Below, in pieces: positions 12,210 through 23,104 of a stretch of DNA of 64,000 nucleotides. Position 1 is the stretch's first letter. Each line of letters starts with the position of its first letter. The notes beneath the pieces were generated by a model that worked only from the letters and a program-made list of their open reading frames with translations, was not told the origin of the DNA and ran no database searches. The DNA is from Thermomucor indicae-seudaticae (Eukaryota; Mucoromycota; Mucoromycetes; Mucorales; Lichtheimiaceae), in the NCBI GenBank assembly GCA_000787465.1, contig JSYX01000068.1, positions 24,832 to 88,831 on the forward strand. The letters are read 5' to 3'. Position numbers and translations under genes: made by a program.

Positions 12210-14955
12210 AGTTGTAAAAACCAGAACTAACGGTCCACTTTGCATTCTGCAAATAAAAAATGTTCGAATCCTCTTGCAGTGAATACGATTCTGACAATTT
12301 ATCATCTCGAGTTGTGAAACTCTTGGGTACGGCCGCCACGCGCTTGTATGATCCGGGTATCCCTTCTCCTTATTAGCTTTATCATATATACTCTCCAAAC
12401 ATGTCCTTGCCCCTCAATTTTGCACCTTAAATCCAAACCCGTGTGCAATGAGTATCTGATAGCAAGTCCTGTCCATGAATCTGCATCCCGTCCGTATAAA
12501 TCTGCCCTGATTTCACAGTACGCGATCTGCTGCATGTCAATAGAGACACATTCTCCGTCTACTGCTTACCATAAACTCATCGAGGGTTCCGGCTCATAAT
12601 GACCGATCTGAAGGAAAACGCCTTCGACCAATTCCCAAAGCATCGTATTCTCCATCGAGTCTGCGTGGCAATCAATCTCCAATTCCCAAAGCATCGTATT
12701 CTCCATCGAGTCTGCGTGGCAATCAATCTCCAAAGTCGCAATGTCAAAAAGGAAAAGCGGTCTCTCTGTCTTCATTTTCTCTTTGCGGAGTTCCGTTTCT
12801 GCTTTGTTGGGTCGTTTCGACGTTGGCCATGGTACATCCTCTTCTCTTTTCTTCTCCTCTTTTTCTTACTTTTTCGTGTTTCGTCGTGCCATGCCTTTTT
12901 TATCCGCTTTGGCGTTTTACTATCCTGCCTACTTGGCATATCAGCGCGTGTTCCGAAGCATGTATCGATGGTTGGTCTGACTGGACCTGCACATCCCGTT
13001 CCGTCCGTCGCATAATATGCTGCTGCTGCTGGCCGCCCCCAGATGCGTTCTGGGTCTCCCAGGTAACGGGGAAACACACAACTCCGCCATGCAAAAAAGT
13101 ATATAAACCGTTGATATCCATGGGACAGGTTAAAAGGGTGCCGGAGAGGGGAGGCCCCTTTTGGTAACGACGTCATTGTAGCCGACGACGGCAGCACCAG
13201 CAGATCGTCCCCGGGGCTGGTCGTGGCAAGGCCTGCAAGAAGGAAGAACAAATCCATCACGTCGTAATATGGTCGTCGATGTCTCGCGTAACAGAAAGCG
13301 GCGGGGCGGCTCCTCCTCCACTTCCAAAAGTCGACTCTATCAATGCGGTGGTAGGTAAGTAAATAAGTGGTGGAGGCTTAAAAAATTTTCTTTCTTACCT
13401 GTTCGTTTGGTTCATAGCGAGTTACCTGCCATCCTCGTCCTCTCCCCCTCTCCTCTCTGGCCCCCCGGTCTATATATATAAAATATGCTGTATGCTGCTG
13501 TCGACTCTCCTGCCTCCTCCTCCTTTTCCCCGTTTACGTAAACAATAAAAACTTCTTTTTGCACAAAATTACCTTGTCTTCCTTTCTCCGTAACACAGAC
13601 CTTGTTGTTGCACACTTGTCGTCGCTGAGTGAACTGAAGTGTAAGAGCGAGTTGGCGGAAAACAAAAGCAGCGGATTTTGACATGCTTGGGTTGAGTCTG
13701 GCCGGATGGTTCCTTTATTTTTCGTGCTGAAAGATGGTTTCTGTAAAGCAAACAAACAAACCCAAGGGCCTCGCACAGACGTAGATTAAGTGAGTCGCGT
13801 TTGCATGATTTTTTTGAGTTTTACTCTTCTCCCTTTCCAAGACTGCAGCACTGTCCGTGAACCGGCTACTATCGATTGTGTCACCTTGGCTAAGCTCGTA
13901 GCTTGTTTACTATAACGTAAAGAAACAAGAAGAAAAAAGGGAAAAGAAAGCTCACAGTACCTCTTACGATGCTCAAGTAGGGAGGGAAAAAGGAAACTGG
14001 GCTGGGGAAGGCAGCCTTTTATACCCTTCGTTCGCTATGGATCGCGATACTGAAAATTTTCTATACACCGCGAAACATATCCAATGACGGCCTTTCGTAA
14101 GACGCGTGTACAGTTTTTTTTTCCGCACTACGATAAAATTTCTTTGCGCTGTGGCCGGCTTGACTTCTGCGCGTCAGCATATGGACAATCTAGAGCTTCA
14201 GGAGCGCCATAACGAAAGGAAATAACTATTTTATTGCTTTATTGTTATTATCATTGCAACTTTTGCAATGAACAGCCATCGCACGTGTGGACAATGTTGG
14301 GAGATATTTGAGTCCTGATGCACTATCCTCTAAATGGGACTTATTCCTCTTGGCCGTCAACACAGCTGATGAGCGCGCAGGCTTCGATCGACGGGCGGTC
14401 AGTCAGCATGTACGGCTTAAGGTTGACCACTGTCCACTTGACGATTTCGTCTTAAAGCGATCGATGGATTACTGTGGATAAACTGTGAGTCAATATTTCG
14501 CTTGAGCAGTCTTACACTGTATCGAATAAATAGCGAGACACGTTTTTCTATCGTCTTCTTTACTCTCTAAAATGGACTTGCCATATTCCATACAATCTTT
14601 GACGTCGAGATTTTCCATGTGGTCATTGGAGGACTATACGACCAGAGCCTATGTCCTGAGAAAGAAATAGGAGAAGAGTAGGTCTTGCAGGCGAAAAAAA
14701 ACTCCAAGAAAGTAAGCTTAGAAACCATTATAACAGAATCGTCAACTGATATTTCGAACCTCAGGTCGTCAGTTGGTTTGCGGCTCTTGTAGTGGTCGCG
14801 GCCATCGAGATCGCAGGTCAAACTACTGTCCATTCAAGGCTGTCAAAGGTTGGTGAATGATTGGTTGGCCAGTAGCAGTTGAATGCTAAGCCAGTGCAAA
14901 CAGTTGGTTCAAATAACCACCAAAGCCAAGGAGAAGAGGACGGATAGCAAAGACT
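12210..14955. other. Long stretch without a supported gene
   Basis: Apart from the 51-bp tandem duplication at 12629-12730, I find only overlapping short frames on both strands with low-complexity composition. Pyrimidine-rich runs (12770-12900, 13440-13640), TATA-like boxes (13098, 13470) and several GTAAG/CAG pairs could be the 5' leader of an unseen transcript, but no frame supports it. Confidence 0.3.
12629..12730. repeat. Perfect 51-bp tandem duplication
   Basis: Two head-to-tail copies of a 51-bp unit beginning CAATTCCCAAAGCATCG and ending GGCAATCAATCTC, without differences, so the duplication is recent. The unit is a multiple of three, but it is not in a gene I can support. Confidence 0.95.
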
Positions 14956-15389
14956 GCCGCAACCGTGAACGGACCTTGTCCTCACTGTCAATCCGTCACA
15001 CACCGCAGCTCTAGATCCAAAGATTGCCCCTCACATACCAAGTCTACAAAAGAACTTGTGAAAGAAAACCTTGGTGAAGGTTTTGAGACATTTGGTCGGA
15101 AGTGCACTTTCGACCGTGCCGTCAAGGACACTTACCGACCCGACCCTAATACCGACATCTCTACCGACTTCATGTCAGTATAACATTTCATACCGACCCG
15201 CTTTTGTACCGACACGTTCCGAAGCCAGTAACACTGGAGGCCTTGTCTGCATCGCCCGGGTCTTATATTCCGGCCTTAAAGTACATTCTAAAACAGTATG
15301 AAGAAGAGCACGAAGCGGTTGCTGCCATCAAGCTAGCGTACACGATACCGAAACTATTTTCCATGTCCCCAAAACCATGCATGCACTGA
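14956..15389 (+). pseudogene. Transposon protein relic with zinc knuckle
   Basis: A reading frame at 14965-15183 carries CPHCQSVTHRSSRSKDCP, a CX2CX4HX8C knuckle of the style seen in transposon-encoded proteins of Mucoromycota (from memory of the family style, not checked). It stops at 15183, and a second frame (15204-15389) continues with SYIPALKYILKQYEEEHEAV and ends near KLFSMSPKP, which recalls the end of the same kind of protein. The frame break and the lack of a catalytic domain say it is a decayed fragment. Confidence 0.45.
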
Positions 15390-15656
15390 CAAATCGCCAC
15401 TGCGAATGTGGTTTCCTCATGCAGTGAGGATTTAGGTGTTTACCTTATGGTAGCAAACGCCTTGTAAAGAAAGATAATCCCAGACATTTCGATGGTACAC
15501 TTTATGCGTTCTTCATCATATTGGCAAAAATCCGACCATTGTTCATATTTGCTGCGACCAGGAAGTCATATGGGAAATGGATTCAGTGCATAAGCGCAAA
15601 TCATACAGTATTGACAATAAAAGATATTAAATACAAAGGCTTTTTACATGTGTCTA

Positions 15657-17146
15657 CTATGACTTGGTAAAGAACGATGAGGATGTACGCTCTTGCTTCT
15701 TAGTTCGTGCATCTTGGGGAGATACGTCTGACTGTACTTTTCTGTAAACATTGCCGATAATTTTAAGACCTTCTGCACGTGCTTTCCGAACTTCTTTCGA
15801 CACTGTAGGGTCGCTCAGCACTTTATCACAAACGTCTCGCAGAACACTCTCCACTTCCAGTTTTGATCCTCTCCAGATGGCTTCCAAACCCTACGTACCA
15901 CGTGAGTCTCCTGCGAGTCCGTTTTGACGCAGCAAAATAAAAGTACCTTTTGAGCAGCTTCTTCCTCAAGTTTACTTCGTTCCTCTTCAGTCAAGCCCTT
16001 CTCCTCTGCCTTTTGTAGCTCGCTAAAACTGGACTGCAAGTCGAAAGCAGTCCGTAACGTTCCGACCGTTTCGCTAAAGATGTAACTCTTTTCACGAACG
16101 CTGTGGAACATGCCGCCCAAGCCAAACGCGACGTTCTTTGCCAGGTATTGGTTTGCTTTCATGGTATATGTGCCTCCGATAGCGTGCAACAGTTCTACGC
16201 CATAATTTTCATGCTTCAGATCTTCAGCTTCTAGTTGGATGATATTGGTGAAAGCAGCGACTGATTCTGGATTGGTGTCTGGTAATTCAGTATACAGACT
16301 AAGCTTGTTGATCAGCTTTGCTGCCAGGGTATCTACTCGTTTGGCTCTCGTCTCTGCGCGCTCCTGCTCTGCCTTTTCCTTTTGCGCCTCTCGTTCTGCC
16401 TTTTGCTCAGGTGTCAAGGTAGCCTCGTTTTCCTCGCTTTCAGCTTCAGCCGTCTCAAGAGCCTCCCGCATGTCTCGACCGATCGATATCTCACCAATGA
16501 TATCCACAAATCGCTCGCCACCAAACGATTGTCTGAAGAACTCTTCCGGGTCGACGAATCCTCCGTCTGGCTTGACACCATTCTCTTCGCCATATTCATT
16601 GTACCGTTTCCGCAGCTTGGGATCTGAAAGTACTTGGTAGGCTTCCGAGATCTTCTTGAACTGAGAGGGATAATGTCAGCTCTCTCGTCTCTCATTCTCC
16701 CGATGATTGCTCACCTTATCTTCTGCGGTAGGATCATGGCGATTTTTATCAGGGTGGTATTTAATGGCCATCTTTCGGTATGCTTTCTTGATCTCGTCCT
16801 GAGTCGCTGTTGGCGCCACATCCAAAAGATCATAGTACTCGGTCGATACGGGGTTATCGTCTATAGGAACCCCTCTTAGCGTTAGCTCTACTGTCTGGTT
16901 TTCTCTTTCCCTCTCATACTCACCCGTTCCCTTCTTCCAAGTCCTTGATCTGCTTGTACTCTGATTCCTGACGTGGGTGCCGGAAGCGTCGATTTCGTAC
17001 GTAACCACCTTTTCGCACGCCCAGCATTTCACTTGCACTTTTTGGTTCTTTGCATCAGACTCGGGTAAGAACTCGATGGACTCTTTGCATTCCTTGCATG
17101 TCGTCTTTATGTAGGGTTCGGGTTTGCGAGAATTGTACAGCTTCAT
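15657..17146 (-). CDS. DnaJ (Hsp40) protein with N-terminal zinc motif and DnaJ-X domain
   Basis: Exons 16924-17146, 16715-16860, 15947-16660 and 15657-15890 give 438 residues. The N-terminus holds two Cys pairs (C17/C20 and C41/C44, CKEC and CWAC) that probably bind zinc. The J domain begins [20 protein letters not shown] with HPD at about 110-112, which stimulates Hsp70 ATPase; it continues across a splice into [14 protein letters not shown]. The rest, with [20 protein letters not shown] and a charged helical segment, is a DnaJ-X domain as in yeast Caj1/Djp1, proteins linked to peroxisomal import and organelle chaperoning. There is no signal peptide, so it is likely cytosolic. All joints are in phase. 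Confidence 0.9.
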
Positions 17147-18764
17147 TTTGTGAACTCTGTTTCAAGTGTTTCCTCGGAATCGGATTTTGGTTCGACAGAG
17201 CGCAAGTTCGATTCCCGCCTCGACTGGGACATCGGGCCTTGTTCCAATGCTTAAGAATTATCTCTTAATCATGGTCATTCGGGGTAAAAGTCATGATCTT
17301 GCTGCATTTTCTTTGGTCGACGGTTTACGCAATTTCTGATAGACCTCTCTGACTGCGATAATAATGCAGTTCAAGTAACCATCGATGTGCAGTCAAGTGA
17401 CGTATCACACTCGTCATCGGCCCACAGAAAGATGACATTCATTAAGCTCAGGTCTTGTCAAGTAGAGTAGAGTCTAAAAAGCATCTTGAGACAGGGATTT
17501 CAAAAGGTCGTTGCAAAGGATAGGCACAAATGTTCCACTGCCTCACAAGCGCCAGAAAACAACTCACTAAGAGGAGGCTATATCGAAAACAGGCAAAGAT
17601 CTTCAAAGGTGTGTGATACCACTATTACGCCGTTTACTGACACGGAAGTCGCTGCTTCTACTTAGTCAATAAATCAGTAGAGAACTATCTGGTCGACAGC
17701 TTAGTCGTGTTCTCCTTTTATCCATTCTAGAAGAAAGGTCTACAGATTGCGAGCGGGGGTTATTTCGACAGCAAAACCAAGATCGTTATTTGACCAAACC
17801 CAGTCGTCTTGTAATACGTGACTCCTCCTCTTGTTCAAGTCAGCGAACTTGTGGCTCCCCAACCGAGAAGCCAGCTAGAACGGTTTAATATGATCACTAG
17901 ACCACTTTGTAGACAGCGCGTGTTGCAGAAATAAGTAATAAGAGTATTAATAGCAGCTCATAATCCGAAAACTCGGTGGGAAATGAACGGTTTGGGGGGG
18001 AGGCGGGAACGCATGTTGCACACATGCAACCCCAATCTGTTGTACTCCGCATGAATGATTTTCTTCTCCCTTTCTTGACAATCGTTCCACGTTGTTTTCT
18101 GCTGGCCCGCGTGTGTGTGATTCATGCAACTTACTGCGACTACAACTTTCGACAGTTTAGAAAGAAAAATAGTAGCGTCCATCTGATTCCATCGCACTGT
18201 CAAGAATGACGACTTGTTTCCATGAAGCAAATCCCCACTCACTGACCGCGCATCATCTAAATTGCCAATGCCACGAGACCTGTTTTTCCCGTTCAAATTC
18301 CGGGCTGGAACTTGGTCAAAAAAAGGTCCAAGAGAATAACTCTTAGCTATCTATCATCCGTGTTATATTCAGATAGAAAAGCTGAAGTTTAAGTTATAGA
18401 ATGCAAGGATGATGAGGAGCGGAGAGAGGACAATCATTCTTCTTTCGATGCTGTTGCACACGGCCTTTTTAATCATAATGATATGTCAAACGGGGAAAAA
18501 AAATAACAGCGCTTGTGGCTCTGGGTTGGGTTATTCCTTCTTTCTCCTCTCTCTTCTTCCTTTCTTTAACCTTCTCTTTGCTGTGTGCGAAACTTCCCTC
18601 TCACTCCAGTTTTCCGTTAGCCAATCTTATGGTATGCAATTCGTCATTGCCCTTCTTTATGAGAACGAGACGGGCGGTGTTTACTTTGATTCCACTGAAA
18701 TTTACGACCCCTCCTTCTGACTTATTATTATTTCTTCTTTCTTAATAGCCAACACCTTAAAACT
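17147..18764. other. Divergent intergenic region between DnaJ and G-alpha genes
   Basis: No gene supported. It contains both promoters and pyrimidine-rich tracts just upstream of the G-alpha start (18530-18600). Confidence 0.35.
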
Positions 18765-20303
18765 ATGGGTAATAGCCAGAGCAGTGCCAGTCGAAGCAAG
18801 GCCATCGACAAACAAATTAAACACGACCAGAAACGACTGAATCGAGAAGTAAAGATATTACTGCTAGGTATATGCATACATATGTGTGTGTATACATACA
18901 TCTCTTTTATTCAACGCAACTTGCGTCTTTATATATACAGGTGCCGGTGACTCGGGCAAGTCAACGGTTCTAAAGCAGATGCGGTTGATTCATGCTTCCG
19001 GGTTCTCTGCGGCAGAACGCGAAGCCTTTCGACTCGTTATTTTCGGCAACATCCTTTCAGCCATGCAGTCTTTATTGGAATCTATGCACGACTTGAATTT
19101 AACGTTAGAAAATCAGGCCAATTGGGTAAAGACGATGCTATTGTCCCCCCCTCCTTCGCTCCCTGAATGAACCCTAAATCATGAAGATAGGCCTTTCTAT
19201 CCCTATTTGAAAATCCGCCTATGATTAGCCAAGGCATGCCTTATCCCATTGAATATCTCGAACCTCTCAAAGCATTATGGGCGGACAAGGGTATCCAAGA
19301 CACGTACAGCAGAGGCCATACTTTTGCCCTGAACGATAATGTCCAATAGTAAGCTTTCAGGGAGCAGGGGAAAAGGGCGACTCATCGATGGACTGACTTT
19401 TATAAACACAGCTTTTACAAAGAACTGGATCGAGTCTTTCAACCTGACTATGTTCCGACAGACCAAGACATTATTCAATGTCGGATAAAGACGACTGGTA
19501 ACAATAATAGGGCGGTGTATAAGCGTGAGCTGCTGTGTTAACCAGCGTCTCTGTTTTAGGTATCGTCGAAACCACGTTTCGTAATGGTCCGATCGTTTAT
19601 CGGATGTGCGATGTCGGCGGACAGCGAAGCGAACGAAAAAAATGGTAATCAATAATTCCCGCTAACAAAGACCCAAAGATATGGTTGACTCATTCTTCTT
19701 CTTGGCAGGATACATTGCTTTGAAAATGTTGCGTCGGTTCTATTCGTCGTCGCTATCAGTGGCTACGATTGCTGCCTCGTGGAAGACCGTGACTCGGTAA
19801 GTGGTAACGTGTCTCTTATATTGGACTTGCACATGCTCACTGCTTTAATAGAATCAGGTACGACCAATTTCGGGTTTGTATGCTCACGCGTCGGGCTGAC
19901 TCTTTCTTTTGTAGATGTACGAGGCCCTCATGTTATTCGATTCCATATGCAACTCGCAATGGTTCACAAATACTTCCATGATTCTGTTTTTAAACAAAAT
20001 GGACATTTTCAGGCGCAAAATACGCTATTCGCCAGTTAGCGCCTATTTCCCAGATTACACAGGTAAGACTCATGTCTTTGAAATCGCTTCTGATGTGTGT
20101 CTAATGTATAAGAAGGCCCAGCGAAGGACAGCGACAGCGCAGCTGATTATTTCAGAAGGCGCTTTGAGAAGTTAAACAGGAGCGCCAAAAAGCAAATCTA
20201 CGTCCATTACACTGTCGCGACCGATACCCGACTTTTAGGTCACGTTATGAATTCGGTTTCTGATAGCATCCTCCACGAAAACGTGCAGACCTTATTACTG
20301 TGA
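18765..20303 (+). CDS. Heterotrimeric G-protein alpha subunit
   Basis: Nine coding exons: 18765-18867, 18941-19125, 19191-19348, 19412-19497, 19560-19644, 19709-19796, 19852-19857 (6 nt), 19915-20062, 20116-20303; 348 residues, the usual family length. All nucleotide-binding motifs are present: P-loop GAGDSGKST (35-43), switch I RIKTTG with the catalytic Arg near 172, [12 protein letters not shown] (195-206), NKMD (264-267) and TVATDT (319-324, the family usually has TCAT). It couples a seven-helix receptor to effectors at the plasma membrane. MGNSQS fits N-myristoylation, but there is no Cys at position 3 for palmitoylation. The C-terminus ends in LLL with no pertussis-toxin-type Cys. The microexon encodes NQ in the conserved DSNQMYEAL stretch. 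Confidence 0.95.
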
Positions 20304-20517
20304 CAACAACTGACTACGTTCCCTTTGCGTTTGCCCTTTGGCGGGTCCAATCATCATACCCTCTTCCGTTTTGGTTTTAAGCTGTTTGCAAACAATCACT
20401 CCACGTTTATGCAAGTTCCCGCATTTTTTGTATATCTACGACTGTATAATCACAACCTTTTTTTTACATAAAAGAACACGAAGAGCTAATAATAATATGC
20501 ATCCAAGGCGATTATGA

Positions 20518-21593
20518 TTAAAACGGCTTGAAGCGTCTGTTTTCCCTCTGTTTTGCAATCCTGGCCTTGTCCTCTTCGAACCGTCTCCGTAATTCCGCAA
20601 GTTCTAGTCCCATCCAGCGTCAATAAAAGGCAGATGCAGAGAGATGAATGCTGCTTACCGTTCTTCTTTCGTTCACGCATCTGGAAGCGGTAAAAGTCAA
20701 CCAGTTCTTTCTTCTTGAGCTTAGTGGGATCAATGGCATTGGAAGCCACAGACACTGCAATGGTACCGTCCGTCGCACGTCCTTTCTTATGCCGTGTGAC
20801 AACCACAAAACCATCTTCGTCCATTTTACTCAATCGCTCCAATTTCTCCCGCTCCTTTTCATATTCACTCGTCTTGAACTTGAGCATGAACTCGTCTACT
20901 TCACTCTGTAACCGTGCAGGATCGGGTCTTGATATCTGGTATCGTAGCATATATCCTACCGTATACACTTAATATACATCATCACACGCCCCTCCGTTTT
21001 GCACTGCTCTTACGTTGTAATCCCAACGGCTGCAACTCTTTGCCCGTGTCCCATTTCCGCTCCTGCTGTGTCATTTCCAATACCCGTGTCAGGTCTTGAG
21101 GTGTAACAAAGACAACGTGTGCTGCTGCACCGCTGCAAAGTAATCGACGCAATTGGGGCACATTGGCCACTTCCTCCTTCTTTTGGTCTTTCCTCTTTTT
21201 CTTTTTCTTGCCAGGTGCCTCTGTTGTTGTGGGTTCATCGACATTGACGGATGTTGGTGAATCATGGTAAAAAATGCTTTTAACGCGTCCATATTTATGA
21301 AACAGGTGCTGTAAGTGATCATCGGTGGTATCTACTGGAAGATTGAGAAGGAACAGTGTACAGTCGGGAAGCAACACAGTGGACGGTGTCCGGGTTTCGT
21401 GCTTTTTCATGTAAATGTAATGTCGGCAATCACCGTCCATCGTAATGGGCAGGACTTTGAAGCCTTGAAATTCCTGGAGTGGAAGACCATCGGTTATGGA
21501 CACTTTGGATCGCTTCTTCGTCTTTGGCATTTTTTTGATCGATCGTCGAAATGAGGGCGAGTTTTTGGGAGGAGCAAAAATCTCAAAAGCCAC
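20518..21593 (-). CDS. RRP7: Ribosomal RNA-processing protein 7 homologue
   Basis: Exons 21014-21593, 20659-20955 and 20518-20603 join to 320 residues (299 if the Met at 21530 starts translation). The N-terminal half is an RRM-like fold (FKVLPITMDGDCRHYIYM ... CTLFLLNLPVDTTDDHLQHL) followed by a Lys-rich loop. The C-terminal third, RPDPARLQSEVDEFMLKF, then DEDGFVVVTR, ELVDFYRFQMRERKKN and ELAELRRRFEEDKARI, is the signature Rrp7 domain. Rrp7 works in the nucleolus in the UTP-C/CURI group and in 18S rRNA maturation for the small subunit. MPKTKKRSKV at residue 22 is a plausible alternative start. The gene converges with the G-alpha gene, about 215 bp apart at their stops. Confidence 0.93.
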
Positions 21594-21606
21594 CGAAAGT
21601 CAGTTA

Positions 21607-21791
21607 CAGTAGAACTTGTCTAATTTTAATACTGCCTATACTAATTTATTAATAACCTGTCTAAAGTGATAAAAATGGCCAGTCCCCAAGCTAGATTTTA
21701 CCTACCATATACGACCTCTATAAATTAGTAACCTCTCTAAATTAATGATTGGCCTTGGTCCCAAGGGTATCAATTTAGACAGGTTCTACTG
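21607..21791. mobile_element. MITE with Tc1/mariner (pogo-like) inverted ends
   Basis: 185 bp that begins CAGTAGAACTTGTCTAA and ends with the near-inverse TTTAGACAGGTTCTACTG, flanked on each side by TA, the target duplication of Tc1/mariner/pogo elements. The interior is AT-rich, has further CTCTAAATTA / TAATTTATTA symmetry and no reading frame, so this is a non-autonomous element. Confidence 0.8.
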
Positions 21792-21805
21792 TAATTCACG
21801 TGCTT

Positions 21806-23104
21806 GCGAGGCGGTATCTCAAGCGGCCTTGTGCCCGCAAACGGTCGGATTTGCGCTGGCTGAAGCCCACACCGTAATCCACAGTTTTTGGACTGACAAT
21901 CAATTCTTGTACTGTCTATTCCATAACCCATACTTCCGGTGGACATAGATATTTTCCTATGGCCTTGAGAGCTTATGTGCTTTGAGAAAACGAAAAACCA
22001 CTTAACCAATGCAACCTTATAAGCAAATGTTGTTCAGTGGTTTGGCTGCTCTCTCAGGCGTACAGCTGGATATCTTAGATTAGGAAAGACCTGATACGAT
22101 ACGAAAGCAAAAATAGCTCTTTATTTCTCCAGGGCCATTGATAGGAGAGGGAAAACTGCTCTCTATCTCCTGACCGATAGCTGCCTCAAGTACGGGAAAC
22201 CGTTTACAGGGAAAGGTTCAGCTGTGTTTGTCTGGCTTTAGCTTGTTGTATCAGACCATCAGCAACTATGTCTTACCATTTAATGTAGCTCGTTTCTCTG
22301 GGGTGCTTGAACGACAGTAGTTCACTTAGTAATCTATACGGCTTTAGCATGACTAAAGCAGATCAAGAAGGAATAACTTTTTAGGTTTTCCGGCAATACC
22401 ATTTTTCAACACTTTTGGTGCGTATAAACTTATCATTTGAATACAACGACCAGCAAGATGCACACTGGTCTATTTCCACCGCATTCAAAATCTATTATGC
22501 GAGGCTATGGGCTATCATCATAGTATTTTACAAGAAACCCAAAATCTATGTGGTTATGGGTTATGGGAGTTTTGACTGCATATATGGTGCGTGACACTAA
22601 AATCGACATTTTTTCAAAAAGGTGCCAAATTTTCGATTTTAAAGGCCGCTAGTATTTTTTAATGATCGACCGTAAGAACCAATCACATTTATCCATCACG
22701 AAGATTCGTCTATGAGACTTGTTGCCTGAGATTGGGTGTGCTGGGGAGGCGCCAAATCCTGAGAAAACCCCGACTTTCTTATCGGAATTTGAAAATTCGC
22801 CCTTTTTTGAAAGCTAATACAGCGAGTTTTTACTATGATAATCGCAAAAGTAAACCACAAGAATCATTCTTAGGGCCTCAAAAAACCATGTTCGTGGATT
22901 ATTTTTGTAAAATTTTGTGTGTGGGGAGAGCCATTAGCTTTCAAAAATTTCTGGATTTTTTGTCGATTCTAGTGTCATGCACCATACAATACGAGAAATT
23001 GATTGTCAGTCCAAAAACTGTGGATTACTGTGGATTACGGTGTGGGTTTCAGTCAGCCCAGATCCGACCGTTTGCGGGCGCAAGGCCGACTGAAACCCCG
23101 ATTT
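21806..23104. mobile_element. DNA element of about 1.3 kb with long inverted repeats, non-autonomous
   Basis: The left arm (about 21806-21925) and right arm (about 22985-23104) are inverted copies sharing blocks such as CGGCCTTGTGCCCGCAAACGG / GCGCCCGCAAACGG, CCCACACCGTAATCCACAG and GGACTGACAATCAATT. Inside, 22584-22615 and 22955-22990 form a second nested inverted pair (GGTGCGTGACACTAAAATCGACA / GGTGCATGACACTAGAATCGACA). The interior is AT-rich, with no transposase frame. The precise ends and any target duplication are not resolved. Confidence 0.65.

Noticed and set aside
12252..12275. Second B-box-like word (GTTCGAATCC)
   Set aside because: No cloverleaf arms can be drawn around it, and it lies in the 3' region of the small hydrophilic gene.
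12772..13260. Minus-strand open frame of 162 codons
   Set aside because: Low-complexity Arg/Lys-rich start, overlaps equally long frames on the other strand, and no motif or splice support.
17150..17240. tRNA-like text with a B-box-style GTTCGATTCC
   Set aside because: The flanks of the putative T loop do not pair (GCAAG versus CCCGC) and no A box or acceptor stem is seen.
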